NCBI GenBank assembly: GCA_003167555.1
Contig: PMSN01000012.1
Location: forward strand, 62,001 to 126,000
Reading direction: 5' to 3'
DNA from: Spartobacteria bacterium
GTDB lineage: Bacteria > Verrucomicrobiota > Verrucomicrobiia > Chthoniobacterales > UBA10450
DNA length: 64,000 nucleotides
Part shown: piece after piece, positions 9,733 through 18,253 of the stretch
How the letters are laid out: the number at the start of each line of letters is the position of its first letter
Numbering within the stretch: the first letter of the stretch is position 1
Notes under the pieces: generated by a model
The model's input: the letters and a program-made list of their open reading frames with translations, nothing else
Told to the model about the DNA's origin: nothing
The model's database searches: none
Position numbers and translations under genes: made by a program

Positions 9733-9892
9733 TGTCATCCCGAGCCGCGCTAGACGGCGAGGGACCTCGCAACTGCAATGCGGATCAGCTTGCGCCCTCC
9801 AACGCCGAAGACACGATCGGTGAGATGTATCGCGGAAGCACGCGTGTGAGCTTGTGTGAGGTCCCTCGCCGTCTGCGCGGCTCGGGATGACA
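9733..9892. repeat. Inverted repeat, family B copy 1 (TGTCATCCCGAGC type)
   Basis: Two near-complementary arms of about 36 bp (TGTCATCCCGAGCCGCGC... at 9733 and ...GCGCGGCTCGGGATGACA ending 9892) enclose about 90 bp of unrelated sequence. Related copies lie at 55621, 56789 and 57695. It follows the secretin stop and may act as a terminator or RNA-stabilising hairpin. Confidence 0.85.
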
Positions 9893-9986
9893 GGTTGCGC
9901 GCGCCGACGCCACAATTCAACCATTCCCGTCTTACCCGCTCGCCGCTTCTCCTGCGAATAAATGGTGAAAGGGAGGAAAAAAGGGC

Positions 9987-10103
9987 ATGAAACTGAAAGA
10001 GCAAATCAAGGAAACGGGAGTTGCGGGGTACATTTTGTTGTGGCTTCTGGGGATTCCTGTTCCGGTTCTACTTTTGTTTTTTCTGCTGCGCGGTTGCACA
10101 TAG
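9987..10103 (+). CDS. 38-residue single-pass membrane peptide
   Basis: A short open frame (ATG 9987, TAG 10101-10103) is preceded by a strong GGGAGG site at 9971-9976. The peptide begins with a charged amphipathic stretch (MKLKEQIKETGVAGY) followed by a membrane segment (ILLWLLGIPVPVLLLFFLLR) and ends Gly-Cys-Thr. The charge distribution, ribosome site and a T-rich stretch unlike the surrounding GC-rich DNA support it as a real small gene. I do not recognise a named family with certainty. It sits alone between two repeat elements, downstream of the secretin. Confidence 0.6.
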   Translation: MKLKEQIKETGVAGYILLWLLGIPVPVLLLFFLLRGCT

Positions 10104-10191
10104 AAGGTTAGGGGCGCAAGCAGGAGACCAGCCTGGCAGGAAATCGGTCGAGCAGGCCGTCGTTTCCAGCCAGGCTTTCTGTTGGACTTCC

Positions 10192-10327
10192 GGGGAGCGC
10201 AGGCTGCCAGCCTGCCCATCTCGGCAGCCTGCCGAGATGCATCGCGTGATCTGGAGTGAGCGCGATGCGGGACCAGAATGTTGCCGGCAAGCTGCCGGCA
10301 ACTGCAGGCTGGCAGCCTGCGCTCCCC
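10192..10327. repeat. Palindromic interspersed repeat, family A copy 3
   Basis: A 136-bp element with the same architecture as 6487-6617. The flanks carry a GGACTT direct repeat (10184-10189 and 10329-10334), which could be a target-site duplication left by insertion. The insert lies immediately upstream of the threonine aldolase gene. Confidence 0.9.
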
Positions 10328-10367
10328 AGGACTTGCTCGCCGCGGCGAATTCGCCTACCAACATTCA

Positions 10368-11414
10368 ATGACGCCCACGCCACGCCACCAACTCGCGAGC
10401 GATAACACGGCCGCGATTTGCCCCCCGGCCTGGGCCGCGCTCGTGGAAGCGAACGCGGATGGCGTCGGCTCCTATGGCGAGGATGAATGGACCCGCCGCG
10501 TGTGCGATCGCGTGCGCGAAATTTTCGAGACGGATTGCGAGGTGTTCCTGGTTTTCAACGGGACGGCGGCAAACGCGCTCGCGCTCGCGCAACTGGGCCG
10601 CTCGTTCCAGAGCGTGCTCTGCCACGAGAACGCCCACATCCACACCGACGAATGCGGCGCGCCGGAATTTTTTGGCGGCGGGATGAAGCTGCTCCCGACG
10701 CCGGGCGCGAACGGGAAGATCGATCTCGCGCAGGTGGAGGCGATGATCGCGCTCCAGCCGGAATTGCATGCGCCGAAGCCGCGCGTGCTCAGCATCACGC
10801 AAGCGACGGAGTTGGGGACGTTATATCAACTCGCGGAGATCGAGCGGATCGCGGAGTTCGCGCGGGGGCGCTCGCTTCTCCTGCACATGGATGGCGCGCG
10901 TTTCGCGAACGCCGTGGCCGCGCTCGGATGCGCGCCGAAATCGATCACGTGGGAAGCGGGCGTGGACGCGCTTTGTTTCGGCGGGACAAAAAACGGATTG
11001 GCCGCGGGCGAGCTGGTGATTTTTTTCAAGAAGGAGCTGGCCCGCGATTTCGATTACCGGGCGAAGCAAGCGGGACAGCTCGCGTCGAAGATGCGCTTCC
11101 TCGCCGCGCCCTGGCTGGGATTGCTGAGCGGCGACGCCTGGCTCGAGAATGCGCGGTACGCGAACGCCTGCGCGAAAACGCTCGCGGAAAAATTGGCGGC
11201 GGTGGGCATGGCGCCGGCGTTTCCGCGCGAAGCGAGCGCGGTCTTCGTGCGCATGGCGGAGCCGCTCGTGGCCGGATTACGCAGCCGCGGCTGGCATTTC
11301 TTTAAATTCATCGAACCGGATATCTATCGATTGCTCTGCTCGTGGTCGGTCACGGAAAAAGACATCGACGATTTTGTGAATGATGTGAAGCGCAGTCGCG
11401 TCACAGAAACGTGA
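10368..11414 (+). CDS. ltaE: Low-specificity L-threonine aldolase
   Basis: PLP enzyme of fold type I that cleaves L-threonine (or allo-threonine) to glycine and acetaldehyde. The start at ATG 10368 gives 348 residues, the normal length, beginning right at the family N-terminus (LASDNTAAICPPAWAAL). Visible features are VFNGTAANALAL, the active-site His-rich loop HENAHIHTDECGAPEFF, the HMDGARFANAVAAL segment with the PLP-ring aspartate, and FGGTKNG with the Schiff-base lysine. Sequence between 10278 and 10368 in the same frame is repeat-derived and not counted. It is a single gene with no obvious operon partner. Confidence 0.9.
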   Translation: MTPTPRHQLASDNTAAICPPAWAALVEANADGVGSYGEDEWTRRVCDRVREIFETDCEVFLVFNGTAANALALAQLGRSFQSVLCHENAHIHTDECGAPEFFGGGMKLLPTPGANGKIDLAQVEAMIALQPELHAPKPRVLSITQATELGTLYQLAEIERIAEFARGRSLLLHMDGARFANAVAALGCAPKSITWEAGVDALCFGGTKNGLAAGELVIFFKKELARDFDYRAKQAGQLASKMRFLAAPWLGLLSGDAWLENARYANACAKTLAEKLAAVGMAPAFPREASAVFVRMAEPLVAGLRSRGWHFFKFIEPDIYRLLCSWSVTEKDIDDFVNDVKRSRVTET

Positions 11415-11460
11415 ACGAATTTCTCTGGCGATGATGCAGATGCCATATAACAATAACCCC

Positions 11461-11976
11461 ATGAAGCCGGCTGGACGGATTCTTCTTCTCGGCGCAATCG
11501 CCCTCGGCGGTTGCCATGCGGCCCATGATGTGGCGGTCACCTCCTTTCGTGTGCTCGATGCGCCCGCGAATTATGTGCGCCACCGCGTCGACTCGGATTC
11601 CAATACGACCACGACGACGACGACAACCGTGGAATCGGATGCGGTGACGCCGGGCCACACCGTCAATCCCACGCCGGCTCCGGGCGACACGACCAAGCGG
11701 CGCACGACGCAGGAGCAGACGCGCCCGAGCCCTTCGCCAAACGCGAGCGCGAGTCCGCGGGTGACGCGCACGGAAAAAACGAAACCTTCGCCGACTCCGG
11801 CGCAAAAGAGCGCGACTACTCAAGCGCAGTTTCCGACCGCGCGGCCGGTGCCGAATAAACCTGGATACGTCTTCAGCCCGTTCGATCCCAGCGGCGGTTA
11901 TGTCGACGTGACCGGTTACGCGTCCGGGAGCAAGGTGAAGGATCCGTATTCGGGCAAGATCTTTCTCGTGCCGTAG
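11461..11976 (+). CDS. Lipoprotein with C-terminal PNKPG/VKDPYSGKIF motif
   Basis: The start at ATG 11461 yields a 171-residue protein with a lipoprotein signal (MKPAGRILLLGAIALGGC, lipobox LGGC). The middle is low-complexity, with eight consecutive threonines and Ser/Pro-rich segments. The last ~45 residues (VPNKPGYVFSPFDPSGGYVD then VKDPYSGKIFLVP) are nearly the same as the C-terminus of the lipoprotein at 43906-44280. The protein is probably anchored in the outer or inner membrane with the conserved tail exposed through a flexible stalk. Function is unknown. Confidence 0.75.
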   Translation: MKPAGRILLLGAIALGGCHAAHDVAVTSFRVLDAPANYVRHRVDSDSNTTTTTTTTVESDAVTPGHTVNPTPAPGDTTKRRTTQEQTRPSPSPNASASPRVTRTEKTKPSPTPAQKSATTQAQFPTARPVPNKPGYVFSPFDPSGGYVDVTGYASGSKVKDPYSGKIFLVP

Positions 11977-12149
11977 CTCGGTTTCCAGCCGCTCGGTATT
12001 TTTACGGAGCGATGCAGAAAAGTTCGCCGCATTGCCCGTTTGCGTACGGCAACTGCTCTATGAAATACATGAGCCGCTTCGGCCCTCGACCCTATTTCTC
12101 TGACAAAGCACTGTCATATTTGCGGAATCTGCGTTACAACGTGCCCGCA

Positions 12150-13640
12150 ATGAGGGTTGCGCTCTGTGCCGTCGTTGCGCTTGTCGCGAGTTTCTCCACC
12201 ACCGCGCGCGGTTACATTCTCGAAGGCAAGAGCTGGCCGAGTGGCACCGTCATCGTCGTGCAATTGAGCCTCGGAAATGCGGGCCGCACCCTCCAGGACG
12301 GCAACACCAACTGGAACGACGCGGTCGCTCCTGTCGCCGGGATGTGGAACCAGCAGATCGGGCGCGTGCAGGTCGCCAACGTTCTGAACTCACCGGTGCC
12401 CGCCGTCTCAGGCGATCATCTGAACTCGGCCGTCTTCTCGAGCACCGTTTACGGTCAGTCCTTTGGCGGGAGCACGCTCGCGGTGACCTACTATTCCTAC
12501 ACGGGCTCGACCATGGTGGAAGCGGATACGCTCTTTAACCTCGCGCAAAATTGGGATTCCTACCGCGGCCCGTTGCAATTCATCGCGCACGGACCGGCCA
12601 TCGCCGATATCCGCCGCGTTTTTCTTCACGAGATGGGCCATGGGCTTGGGCTCAATCATCCGGATACCGGCGGACAAAATGTCGTCGCGGTGATGAATTC
12701 CATTATGAGCAACCAGGAAGTGCTCTCGAACGATGACATCTCGGGCGGGCAATTTCTTTACGGCCCGCCGTTGCTCCCAACTCCGACGCCTACTCCCACG
12801 GCAACACCGACACCAACTCCGTCCGCTACGCCAACTCCGACGCCCACCACATCGCCAAGCCACCTCGCCAATATTTCGACGCGCATGCGGGTCGGTGTGA
12901 GCGACAACGTGCTCATCGGCGGTTTCATTGTTAAAGGGACGCAGCCGAAGAAATTAATTTTGCGCGCGATCGGTCCCTCGCTCACGGCGATGGGTGTGGC
13001 GAATGCGCTGGCCGATCCCGTTCTCGAATTGCACGACTCGACCGGCGCCGTCATCGCCTCCAACGACGACTGGCAGGACAGTTCGCAATGGAGCCAGATC
13101 CAGGCGAGCGGCATCGCGCCGACGAGTCAGTATGAATCGGCCATGATCGTTTCGCTGGCGCCGGGGAATTATACCGCGGTCGTGAGCGGATACGGTGGCG
13201 GGCAAGGCGTCGGCCTGGTCGAGGCGTATGAATACGACACGAACGCGACGAGGCTGGTGAACATTTCCACGCGTGGCCGGGTGGAGACTGGCGATGGCGC
13301 GATGATTGGCGGCTTGATCGTCCAGAGTGGCGCGGCCAAAAAAGTAATCATCCGCGCGCTCGGTCCGTCGTTGGGCACCGGGCCAAATCCAGTCGCGGGA
13401 GCCTTGGCCGATCCGATTCTCGAATTGCGTGACGGCAGCGGCAATTTGCTCGCGGTGAATGACGATTGGGGCAACAGCCCGCAGGCCGCCGACATCGTCG
13501 CGACCGGGGTGCCTCCGACGAACAATTTGGAGTCGGCGATCATCGCTACGCTCGGCTCGGGTAATTACACGGCCATCGTCCGCGGGGCCAACAACACCGC
13601 CGGCGTGGGCCTGGTGGAAGTTTTCGATCTCGATCCATGA
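12150..13640 (+). CDS. Secreted matrixin-like metalloprotease with tandem C-terminal repeats
   Basis: The ATG at 12150 is chosen because it starts a signal peptide (MRVALCAVVALVASFSTTAR); the open frame continues upstream to 12012 without family features. The catalytic part has HEMGHGLGLNHP, the metzincin zinc motif HExxHxxGxxH, followed by a VMNSIM Met-turn-like segment. A Pro-Thr linker of about 30 residues follows. The C-terminus has two ~120-residue repeats, each starting ANISTR/VNISTR, with an IRAxGPSL core and a GVGLVE end. It is likely a secreted, surface-retained protease whose repeats bind a surface or substrate; the repeat function is inferred. A second exported protein follows 72 bp downstream. 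Confidence 0.8.
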   Translation: MRVALCAVVALVASFSTTARGYILEGKSWPSGTVIVVQLSLGNAGRTLQDGNTNWNDAVAPVAGMWNQQIGRVQVANVLNSPVPAVSGDHLNSAVFSSTVYGQSFGGSTLAVTYYSYTGSTMVEADTLFNLAQNWDSYRGPLQFIAHGPAIADIRRVFLHEMGHGLGLNHPDTGGQNVVAVMNSIMSNQEVLSNDDISGGQFLYGPPLLPTPTPTPTATPTPTPSATPTPTPTTSPSHLANISTRMRVGVSDNVLIGGFIVKGTQPKKLILRAIGPSLTAMGVANALADPVLELHDSTGAVIASNDDWQDSSQWSQIQASGIAPTSQYESAMIVSLAPGNYTAVVSGYGGGQGVGLVEAYEYDTNATRLVNISTRGRVETGDGAMIGGLIVQSGAAKKVIIRALGPSLGTGPNPVAGALADPILELRDGSGNLLAVNDDWGNSPQAADIVATGVPPTNNLESAIIATLGSGNYTAIVRGANNTAGVGLVEVFDLDP

Positions 13641-13712
13641 TTTTTTTTACCGAGGGAAACCCACTAGATGTCTCGTAAAATTCGTGCGAATTTCCGCCAA
13701 CATTCTGTTCCT

Positions 13713-14279
13713 ATGAAAACCCTGCGCTCTCTTCTGTTGATGTCGTGCGCCGCGCTGGCCATCGCGAGCGCCCGGGCCACGACCGTCATCCCGCCTACCT
13801 TCGACCAGCTGGTCAACGATGCGGAGTTGATCTTCCAAGGCACGGTCACTGATGTGCGGTCGCAGTGGATCGGTGAAGGCGCCGAGCGCGCCATCGTGAG
13901 CTTTATCACGTTTCAGATCGAAGACACGCTCAAGGGAAATCCGGGAGGCAGTTACACCATCCGGATGCTCGGCGGCACCATCGATGGCAAGACTTGGGAG
14001 GTGACCGACGCGCCGAGATTCAAGGTGGGCGATCGCGACATTCTTTTCGTCGAGCACAACAACAGCCAGTTCGTGCCGCTGGTCGGGATCATGCACGGGC
14101 GTTTCCACGTGCAGCAGGCCGAGCCGAACGGGCCGGAGAGCATTTCCAAGGATAACGGCGCGCCTTTGGCCGATGTGACGAAACTTGGGAAAGATGAAGC
14201 GGCTGCTACTTCCGGCAAAGCGCTCTCGAGCGCCGATTTCAAATCGGCCATCCGCCAGAAACTGGCTGCGACCAGGTAG
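13713..14279 (+). CDS. Exported protein of unknown function
   Basis: The start at ATG 13713 gives a signal peptide (MKTLRSLLLMSCAALAIASA, cleavage after ARA) and a 188-residue product. The mature part has a compact beta-rich pattern: a LVNDAELIFQGTVTDVRSQW segment, then ISFITFQIEDTLKGNP and GDRDILFVEHNNSQFVPLVG. The DAELIFQGTV...EDTLKG pattern is seen in exported proteins of several soil bacteria, often beside matrixin-like proteases, as here (72 bp after the protease). It may be a binding or inhibitory partner, but that rests only on position. No catalytic motif is visible. Confidence 0.68.
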   Translation: MKTLRSLLLMSCAALAIASARATTVIPPTFDQLVNDAELIFQGTVTDVRSQWIGEGAERAIVSFITFQIEDTLKGNPGGSYTIRMLGGTIDGKTWEVTDAPRFKVGDRDILFVEHNNSQFVPLVGIMHGRFHVQQAEPNGPESISKDNGAPLADVTKLGKDEAAATSGKALSSADFKSAIRQKLAATR

Positions 14280-14326
14280 GGTCGGCGCGCTGCGCTGACC
14301 GGACGCCGCAGCGCGGCGTCCCTACC
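14276..14326. repeat. Palindromic repeat, family C copy 1 (GGACGCCGCAGCGCGGCGTCC)
   Basis: A 50-bp element with a GTAGGG start and a GGCGTCCCTACC end encloses a GC-rich palindrome. It overlaps the stop codon of the exported protein gene (TAG within GTAGGG) and ends just before the convergent small membrane protein gene. Further copies lie at 44286-44357 and inside rimO at 62113-62138. Confidence 0.75.
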
Positions 14327-14341
14327 AAACGGTGACGTCTT

Positions 14342-14572
14342 TTAGCGTGTGCCGTCTTCCTTGCGCTGCTCCGCGACCTGGCGCTTCACTTTTGCCGTCG
14401 TATCGAGGGCGTGTTTCATCCAGTTGTGCTCGCTGACCGGACGCGGTGAGACGCTCTGCGTGGCGACCGGTTGATTGGCGGCGGTCGTCGCAGCGCTTTG
14501 TTCATTACGCTTCTGGATCAGAAAAACCACGCCGAGTCCGGCCATGATGACGACGAAGACAAAGGTTTTCAT
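14342..14572 (-). CDS. Small N-terminally anchored membrane protein
   Basis: From ATG 14572 the product is 76 residues: a membrane segment (MKTFVFVVIMAGLGVVFLIQ) followed by a polar, Ala/Thr/Gln-rich tail ending in a charged helix (TTAKVKRQVAEQRKEDGTR). The frame remains open upstream to 14695, but that stretch overlaps the dsbD start, so the shorter form is preferred. No family is recognised. It is divergent from dsbD, with about 90 bp between the starts. Confidence 0.5.
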   Translation of the reverse strand: MKTFVFVVIMAGLGVVFLIQKRNEQSAATTAANQPVATQSVSPRPVSEHNWMKHALDTTAKVKRQVAEQRKEDGTR

Positions 14573-14664
14573 GCGCCAATTCAGAGCAGACCGCGAGCCA
14601 TTGGTGAGGTTGATGGTCGATCGAGGGACGTTGCTGCGGGAAGTCGCCGGTGGTAAGTAGGCGG

Positions 14665-16788
14665 ATGATCGCATGGCGACGGCGCGCGCCCGCATTTTTT
14701 GCGGCGCTTCTGCTCATCGGGCTGCATTGCGCGGCCCTCGCCCAGACATACGAGGGACGCGAGTTGGTCCACGCGAGCCTTGTGGCCGATTCGAGCGCAA
14801 TCGTGGCCGGAAAACCATTCACCGTCGGCCTGCTCCTTCGCATGGCCCCGAACTGGCACACCTACTGGAAATTTCCGGGCGACGCTGGCATTCCGACGGA
14901 GATGAAATGGAATCTCCCGCCGGGCTGGAAGGTCGGCGAAATCCAATGGCCGATCCCGCTCATCCTCAAGGAGCCGGGCGATATCCTGATCTACGGTTAT
15001 CACGACGAAGTATTGCTGCTTCAGGAAGTAACTCCGCCGGTTTCACTGACGGAATCCACGATCAAACTTTCCGCTGAGGCGACCTGGCTCGTCTGCGAAA
15101 AGATCTGCATCCCCGGAAGCGCGAAACTTCAAATCGAGCTTCCAGTTGCGACCCAAAACGCTTCGGCGAACGACGAACTTTTTGCACGATACCGGCGCGC
15201 GCTCCCGCAGAACTGGCCCGCCGGAAAAGTCGCGAGCGCGAGTTGGAAGCGGAACGGAGCGGAATTGCAGCTCACGGTGGAAAGCGCGGCCCTCGCGAAT
15301 TATCCCGTCGCCGAATTCTTCCCTCTGCCCGAGGGCAACCTTGTCGTGGGCCATCCGAAGACCGAGCGCGGCGCCGGCGGCAGAATCGATTTCCGCGTGC
15401 CGATTGAAACCAAGGATCCAAAACTGGCGTCGCTCAACGGCGTCGTTGTTTTCGGTCAGGACGAAAACGGAGCGGGTCGCAACGCGTGGTCGCTCGATCG
15501 CAATGCCGCCGCGGCGGCGACAGTCGCTGCCCCATCAGGCAGCCTCGCCAAGTTTCTCCTCTTCGGTTTTCTCGGCGGGTTCATTCTCAATTTGATGCCG
15601 TGCGTGCTGCCCGTGATTTCACTCAAGATTTTCGGATTCATTCAGCACGCCGGCCAGGATCGGCGGCGCATCTTGCGGAGCGGGCTCGCTTTTATCGCCG
15701 GAATATTCGCCTGGTTCATCGGGCTCGCGCTCCTGCTCATCATTCTAAAATCGGCCGGGCGCGAAATTACCTGGGCCTTCCAGTTCACGAACCCATACTT
15801 TGTGCTTTTCATGAGCGCGGTCGTGCTCGTCTTCGCGCTGAATTTATTTGGCGTCTTCGAAATCTCATTGCCGCAAAGCGCGAACCGCGGCTTGCTCGCC
15901 TGGACCGCGCGGGAAGGAGAGGCGGGTTCGTTTTTTCAGGGCGTGTTCGCGACCGTGCTCGCCACGCCGTGCACCGCGCCGTTTTTAGGGACGGCGCTCG
16001 GCTTCGCGTTCACGCAGTCCGGCTGGATGATTTTCGTGATGTTCGTGGCGATCGCGGCGGGAATGAGCTCGCCGTATTTGTTGCTCTCCGCGCAACCGGC
16101 GTGGCTGCGGCTTCTCCCCAAACCCGGCGACTGGATGCTGCGCGTGAAGCAACTCATGGGCTTCCTCCTTTTGGCGACGTTGCTCTTTTTGCTTTGGGTC
16201 CTCGGCGCCGAGCGCGGAATCGAAGCGGTTATCTGGACCGCCTGTTTTCTTCTCGCTCTGAGCGTCGCTTGTTGGATGAAAGGCGCCTTCCTGGTGCCGA
16301 CTGCATCCTTCGCCACGCGCGCTCTCGTGCTCGTGCTCATGCTGGCGCTCGTGCTCGCGAGCGGCTTTTATTTCATCGGCGCGAAGTTCAACGCCACGAC
16401 GCTCGTCACCGGCGACTCGCAAACCCAGGGCGACTGGCGCGCGTTCACCCCCGAGCGTTTGCAGGCTGAACTCGACCAGGGCCACACCGTCTTCGTCGAT
16501 TTCACCGCGGCCTGGTGCCTGACGTGCAAATTTAACGAAGCCGCCGTCCTCGAGAGCAGCGCCGTGCACGACGCGTTTCAACGCCGCGGCATCGTGAAGT
16601 TCAAAGCCGACTGGACGAACGCCGATCCCGCCATCACAAAAATTTTGAAACAATTTGGCCGGCCCGGTGTCCCAATGTATGTGCTGTATCCCGCGGGCAA
16701 GAGTCCGATTCTTTTTCCGGAGTTGCTCACGCAAAGCATCATTTTGGACAAACTCGAAACCATCTCACCTGACGTTGCGGCAAAATAA
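14665..16788 (+). CDS. dsbD: Thiol:disulfide interchange protein DsbD family
   Basis: Moves reducing equivalents from cytosolic thioredoxin across the membrane to periplasmic partners. ATG 14665 starts a signal peptide (MIAWRRRAPAFFAALLLIG) of a 707-residue protein. An N-terminal beta-rich domain (DsbC-like/DUF-type, about residues 30-270) includes WLVCEKICIPGSAKL with a Cys pair. A transmembrane DsbD core follows with NLMPCVLPVISLK and ATPCTAPFLG carrying the two redox cysteines. The C-terminal thioredoxin domain has VDFTAAWCLTCKFNE. All expected cysteine pairs are present. The redoxin gene begins 3 bp after its stop and is probably co-transcribed and a substrate. Confidence 0.92.
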   Translation: MIAWRRRAPAFFAALLLIGLHCAALAQTYEGRELVHASLVADSSAIVAGKPFTVGLLLRMAPNWHTYWKFPGDAGIPTEMKWNLPPGWKVGEIQWPIPLILKEPGDILIYGYHDEVLLLQEVTPPVSLTESTIKLSAEATWLVCEKICIPGSAKLQIELPVATQNASANDELFARYRRALPQNWPAGKVASASWKRNGAELQLTVESAALANYPVAEFFPLPEGNLVVGHPKTERGAGGRIDFRVPIETKDPKLASLNGVVVFGQDENGAGRNAWSLDRNAAAAATVAAPSGSLAKFLLFGFLGGFILNLMPCVLPVISLKIFGFIQHAGQDRRRILRSGLAFIAGIFAWFIGLALLLIILKSAGREITWAFQFTNPYFVLFMSAVVLVFALNLFGVFEISLPQSANRGLLAWTAREGEAGSFFQGVFATVLATPCTAPFLGTALGFAFTQSGWMIFVMFVAIAAGMSSPYLLLSAQPAWLRLLPKPGDWMLRVKQLMGFLLLATLLFLLWVLGAERGIEAVIWTACFLLALSVACWMKGAFLVPTASFATRALVLVLMLALVLASGFYFIGAKFNATTLVTGDSQTQGDWRAFTPERLQAELDQGHTVFVDFTAAWCLTCKFNEAAVLESSAVHDAFQRRGIVKFKADWTNADPAITKILKQFGRPGVPMYVLYPAGKSPILFPELLTQSIILDKLETISPDVAAK

Positions 16789-16791
16789 AAT

Positions 16792-17400
16792 ATGAAAACA
16801 AAACTGCTCATCGGCCTCCTGGCCTCTCTCGTTTCCACGGCCCTCTTCGCGGCGGATTCGCCGCCGGTCGGCAGCACGGCGCCCGATATTTCGGCCACCG
16901 ATTCCAAAGGCAAGACGCAGACGCTCTCGCAATACAAAGGCAAATACGTCGTGCTGGAGTGGTTTAATCCCGAGTGCCCGTTCGTGAAGAAACATTACGG
17001 CAGCGGCAACATGCAAAAGCTCCAGGAAGAATTCACCGGCAAGGGAGTCGTCTGGCTCACGATCGATTCTTCCGCGCCCGGGCTCGACGGCAATCTCACG
17101 GCCGAGCAGGCGAACCAGAGAATCGCCGAATGGAAAGCGCATTCGACCGCGTTCCTCCTCGATCCCGATGGGAAAGCCGGCCGGACTTACGCGGCGAAGA
17201 ACACGCCCCACATGTTTGTGATCAATCCCGAGGGCAAAATCGTTTACGAAGGCGCCATCGACAGCAAAGCGACGGCGAACCCCGCTGATATCGCCAGCTC
17301 GAACAACTACGTGAAGGCCGCGCTCGACGAATCGCTCGCCGGGAAAACCATCACCACGCCCAGCTCGCGGCCCTACGGTTGCTCGGTGAAGTACAAGTAA
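16792..17400 (+). CDS. Periplasmic redoxin (AhpC/TSA-thioredoxin-like) with single active-site cysteine
   Basis: A signal peptide (MKTKLLIGLLASLVSTALFA) precedes a 180-residue thioredoxin-fold domain. The active site reads EWFNPECPFVKKHY, with one cysteine (Cys62) where thioredoxins have CxxC; the second cysteine is near the C-terminus (PYGCSVKY, Cys197). This pattern occurs in a family of exported redoxins with a C-terminal resolving Cys, so a Cys62-Cys197 disulfide is plausible. The gene is 3 bp downstream of dsbD, which suggests DsbD keeps it reduced. It might be a peroxidase or a cytochrome-maturation-like reductase; the sequence does not decide. Confidence 0.85.
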   Translation: MKTKLLIGLLASLVSTALFAADSPPVGSTAPDISATDSKGKTQTLSQYKGKYVVLEWFNPECPFVKKHYGSGNMQKLQEEFTGKGVVWLTIDSSAPGLDGNLTAEQANQRIAEWKAHSTAFLLDPDGKAGRTYAAKNTPHMFVINPEGKIVYEGAIDSKATANPADIASSNNYVKAALDESLAGKTITTPSSRPYGCSVKYK

Positions 17401-17421
17401 GCGCCTCGGCTCGCGGGCAAT

Positions 17422-17448
17422 TGTAGGGCGGCTGTGTCAGCCGCCGCA
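17422..17448. repeat. Short palindrome GTAGGGCGGCTGTGTCAGCCGCC
   Basis: A 27-bp hairpin (GGCGGCTG/CAGCCGCC with a short TGT loop) lies between the convergent redoxin and SDR genes, resembling the family F units at 32655. It may serve as a terminator stem; no T-run follows on the plus strand. Confidence 0.55.
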
Positions 17449-17452
17449 TTGT

Positions 17453-18253
17453 TTACTTCCCGAATCGCGACGCGAACCGCAGCAGCGGCATCGGCGTCAG
17501 CCTGACGATCGCCATTGCGAGTTTCATCAGGAAACCCGGAATGACGAGCGGGCGACCGCGCTCGATCGCATTGAGCCCTGCGCGCGCGACATCCTCGACT
17601 GAGACGTAGGTAAACTTCGGTCCCGATTTTTCCCGTGAACCGGAAGCGCGCTGCGCCACCTGGGAAAATTCCGTGTGCACCGGGCCGGGGCAAAGCGACG
17701 CGACCGTCACGCCCGTGCCGTGCAGCTCGGCGCGAATCGCTTCGGAAAAACTGGTGACATACGCTTTCGTCGCGGCGTAAACCGCGAAGCCGGGGATCGG
17801 CAAGAAACTCGCCGAAGAGCTCACGTTCAAAATCGCGCCGCGCTTTCGCGCGATCATTCCCGGCAAGAGTGATCGCGTCAGGACCGTCAACGCCATCACG
17901 TTTACGGCCATCATTTCTTGCACGCGCTTTGGTTCGCTCGTCGCGAATGGACCGCGGTCGCCGAGGCCGGCGTTGTTGATCAGCAGATCGATCGCGATTT
18001 TTTCGCGTTCGAGCCAGCCGCACAAATCGGTTACGGCGTTTTCGTCCGACAAATCCGTCGGTCGAATGTGCACTTTAAAATTCGGATCGCGCCGCGTCAG
18101 CTCGTGGCGCAACTCTTCCAGCCGGTCGCGCCGCCGCGCCACCAGGACGAGCGAGCCGGCCCGGCCCGCGAGCTGGCGCGCAAATTCGCGCCCGATCCCG
18201 GCCGACGCGCCGGTGATGAGAGCGCAGCAATTTTTTAGATCGAATCGGCTCAT
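17453..18253 (-). CDS. Short-chain dehydrogenase/reductase
   Basis: Classical SDR of 266 residues using NAD(P)H. Features seen: TGASAGIG nucleotide loop near the N-terminus, NNAGLGDRG, the catalytic Ser in NVSSSASF, Tyr-Lys in YAATK, and the PGPVHTEF loop. The basic ARRRDR after beta-2 favours NADPH (inference). Its ATG overlaps the TGA of the upstream esterase gene by 4 bp, so the two are translationally coupled. Specific substrate unknown; the C-terminal hydrophobic stretch fits the DltE/lipid-type SDR group loosely. Confidence 0.87.
   Translation of the reverse strand: MSRFDLKNCCALITGASAGIGREFARQLAGRAGSLVLVARRRDRLEELRHELTRRDPNFKVHIRPTDLSDENAVTDLCGWLEREKIAIDLLINNAGLGDRGPFATSEPKRVQEMMAVNVMALTVLTRSLLPGMIARKRGAILNVSSSASFLPIPGFAVYAATKAYVTSFSEAIRAELHGTGVTVASLCPGPVHTEFSQVAQRASGSREKSGPKFTYVSVEDVARAGLNAIERGRPLVIPGFLMKLAMAIVRLTPMPLLRFASRFGK

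Noticed and set aside
4867-10327. CRISPR array
   Set aside because: Repeats are widely and irregularly spaced inverted elements with genes between, and no cas gene is present.
10278-10367. Upstream extension of the threonine aldolase frame
   Set aside because: It lies in the palindromic repeat; the family N-terminus begins at 10368.
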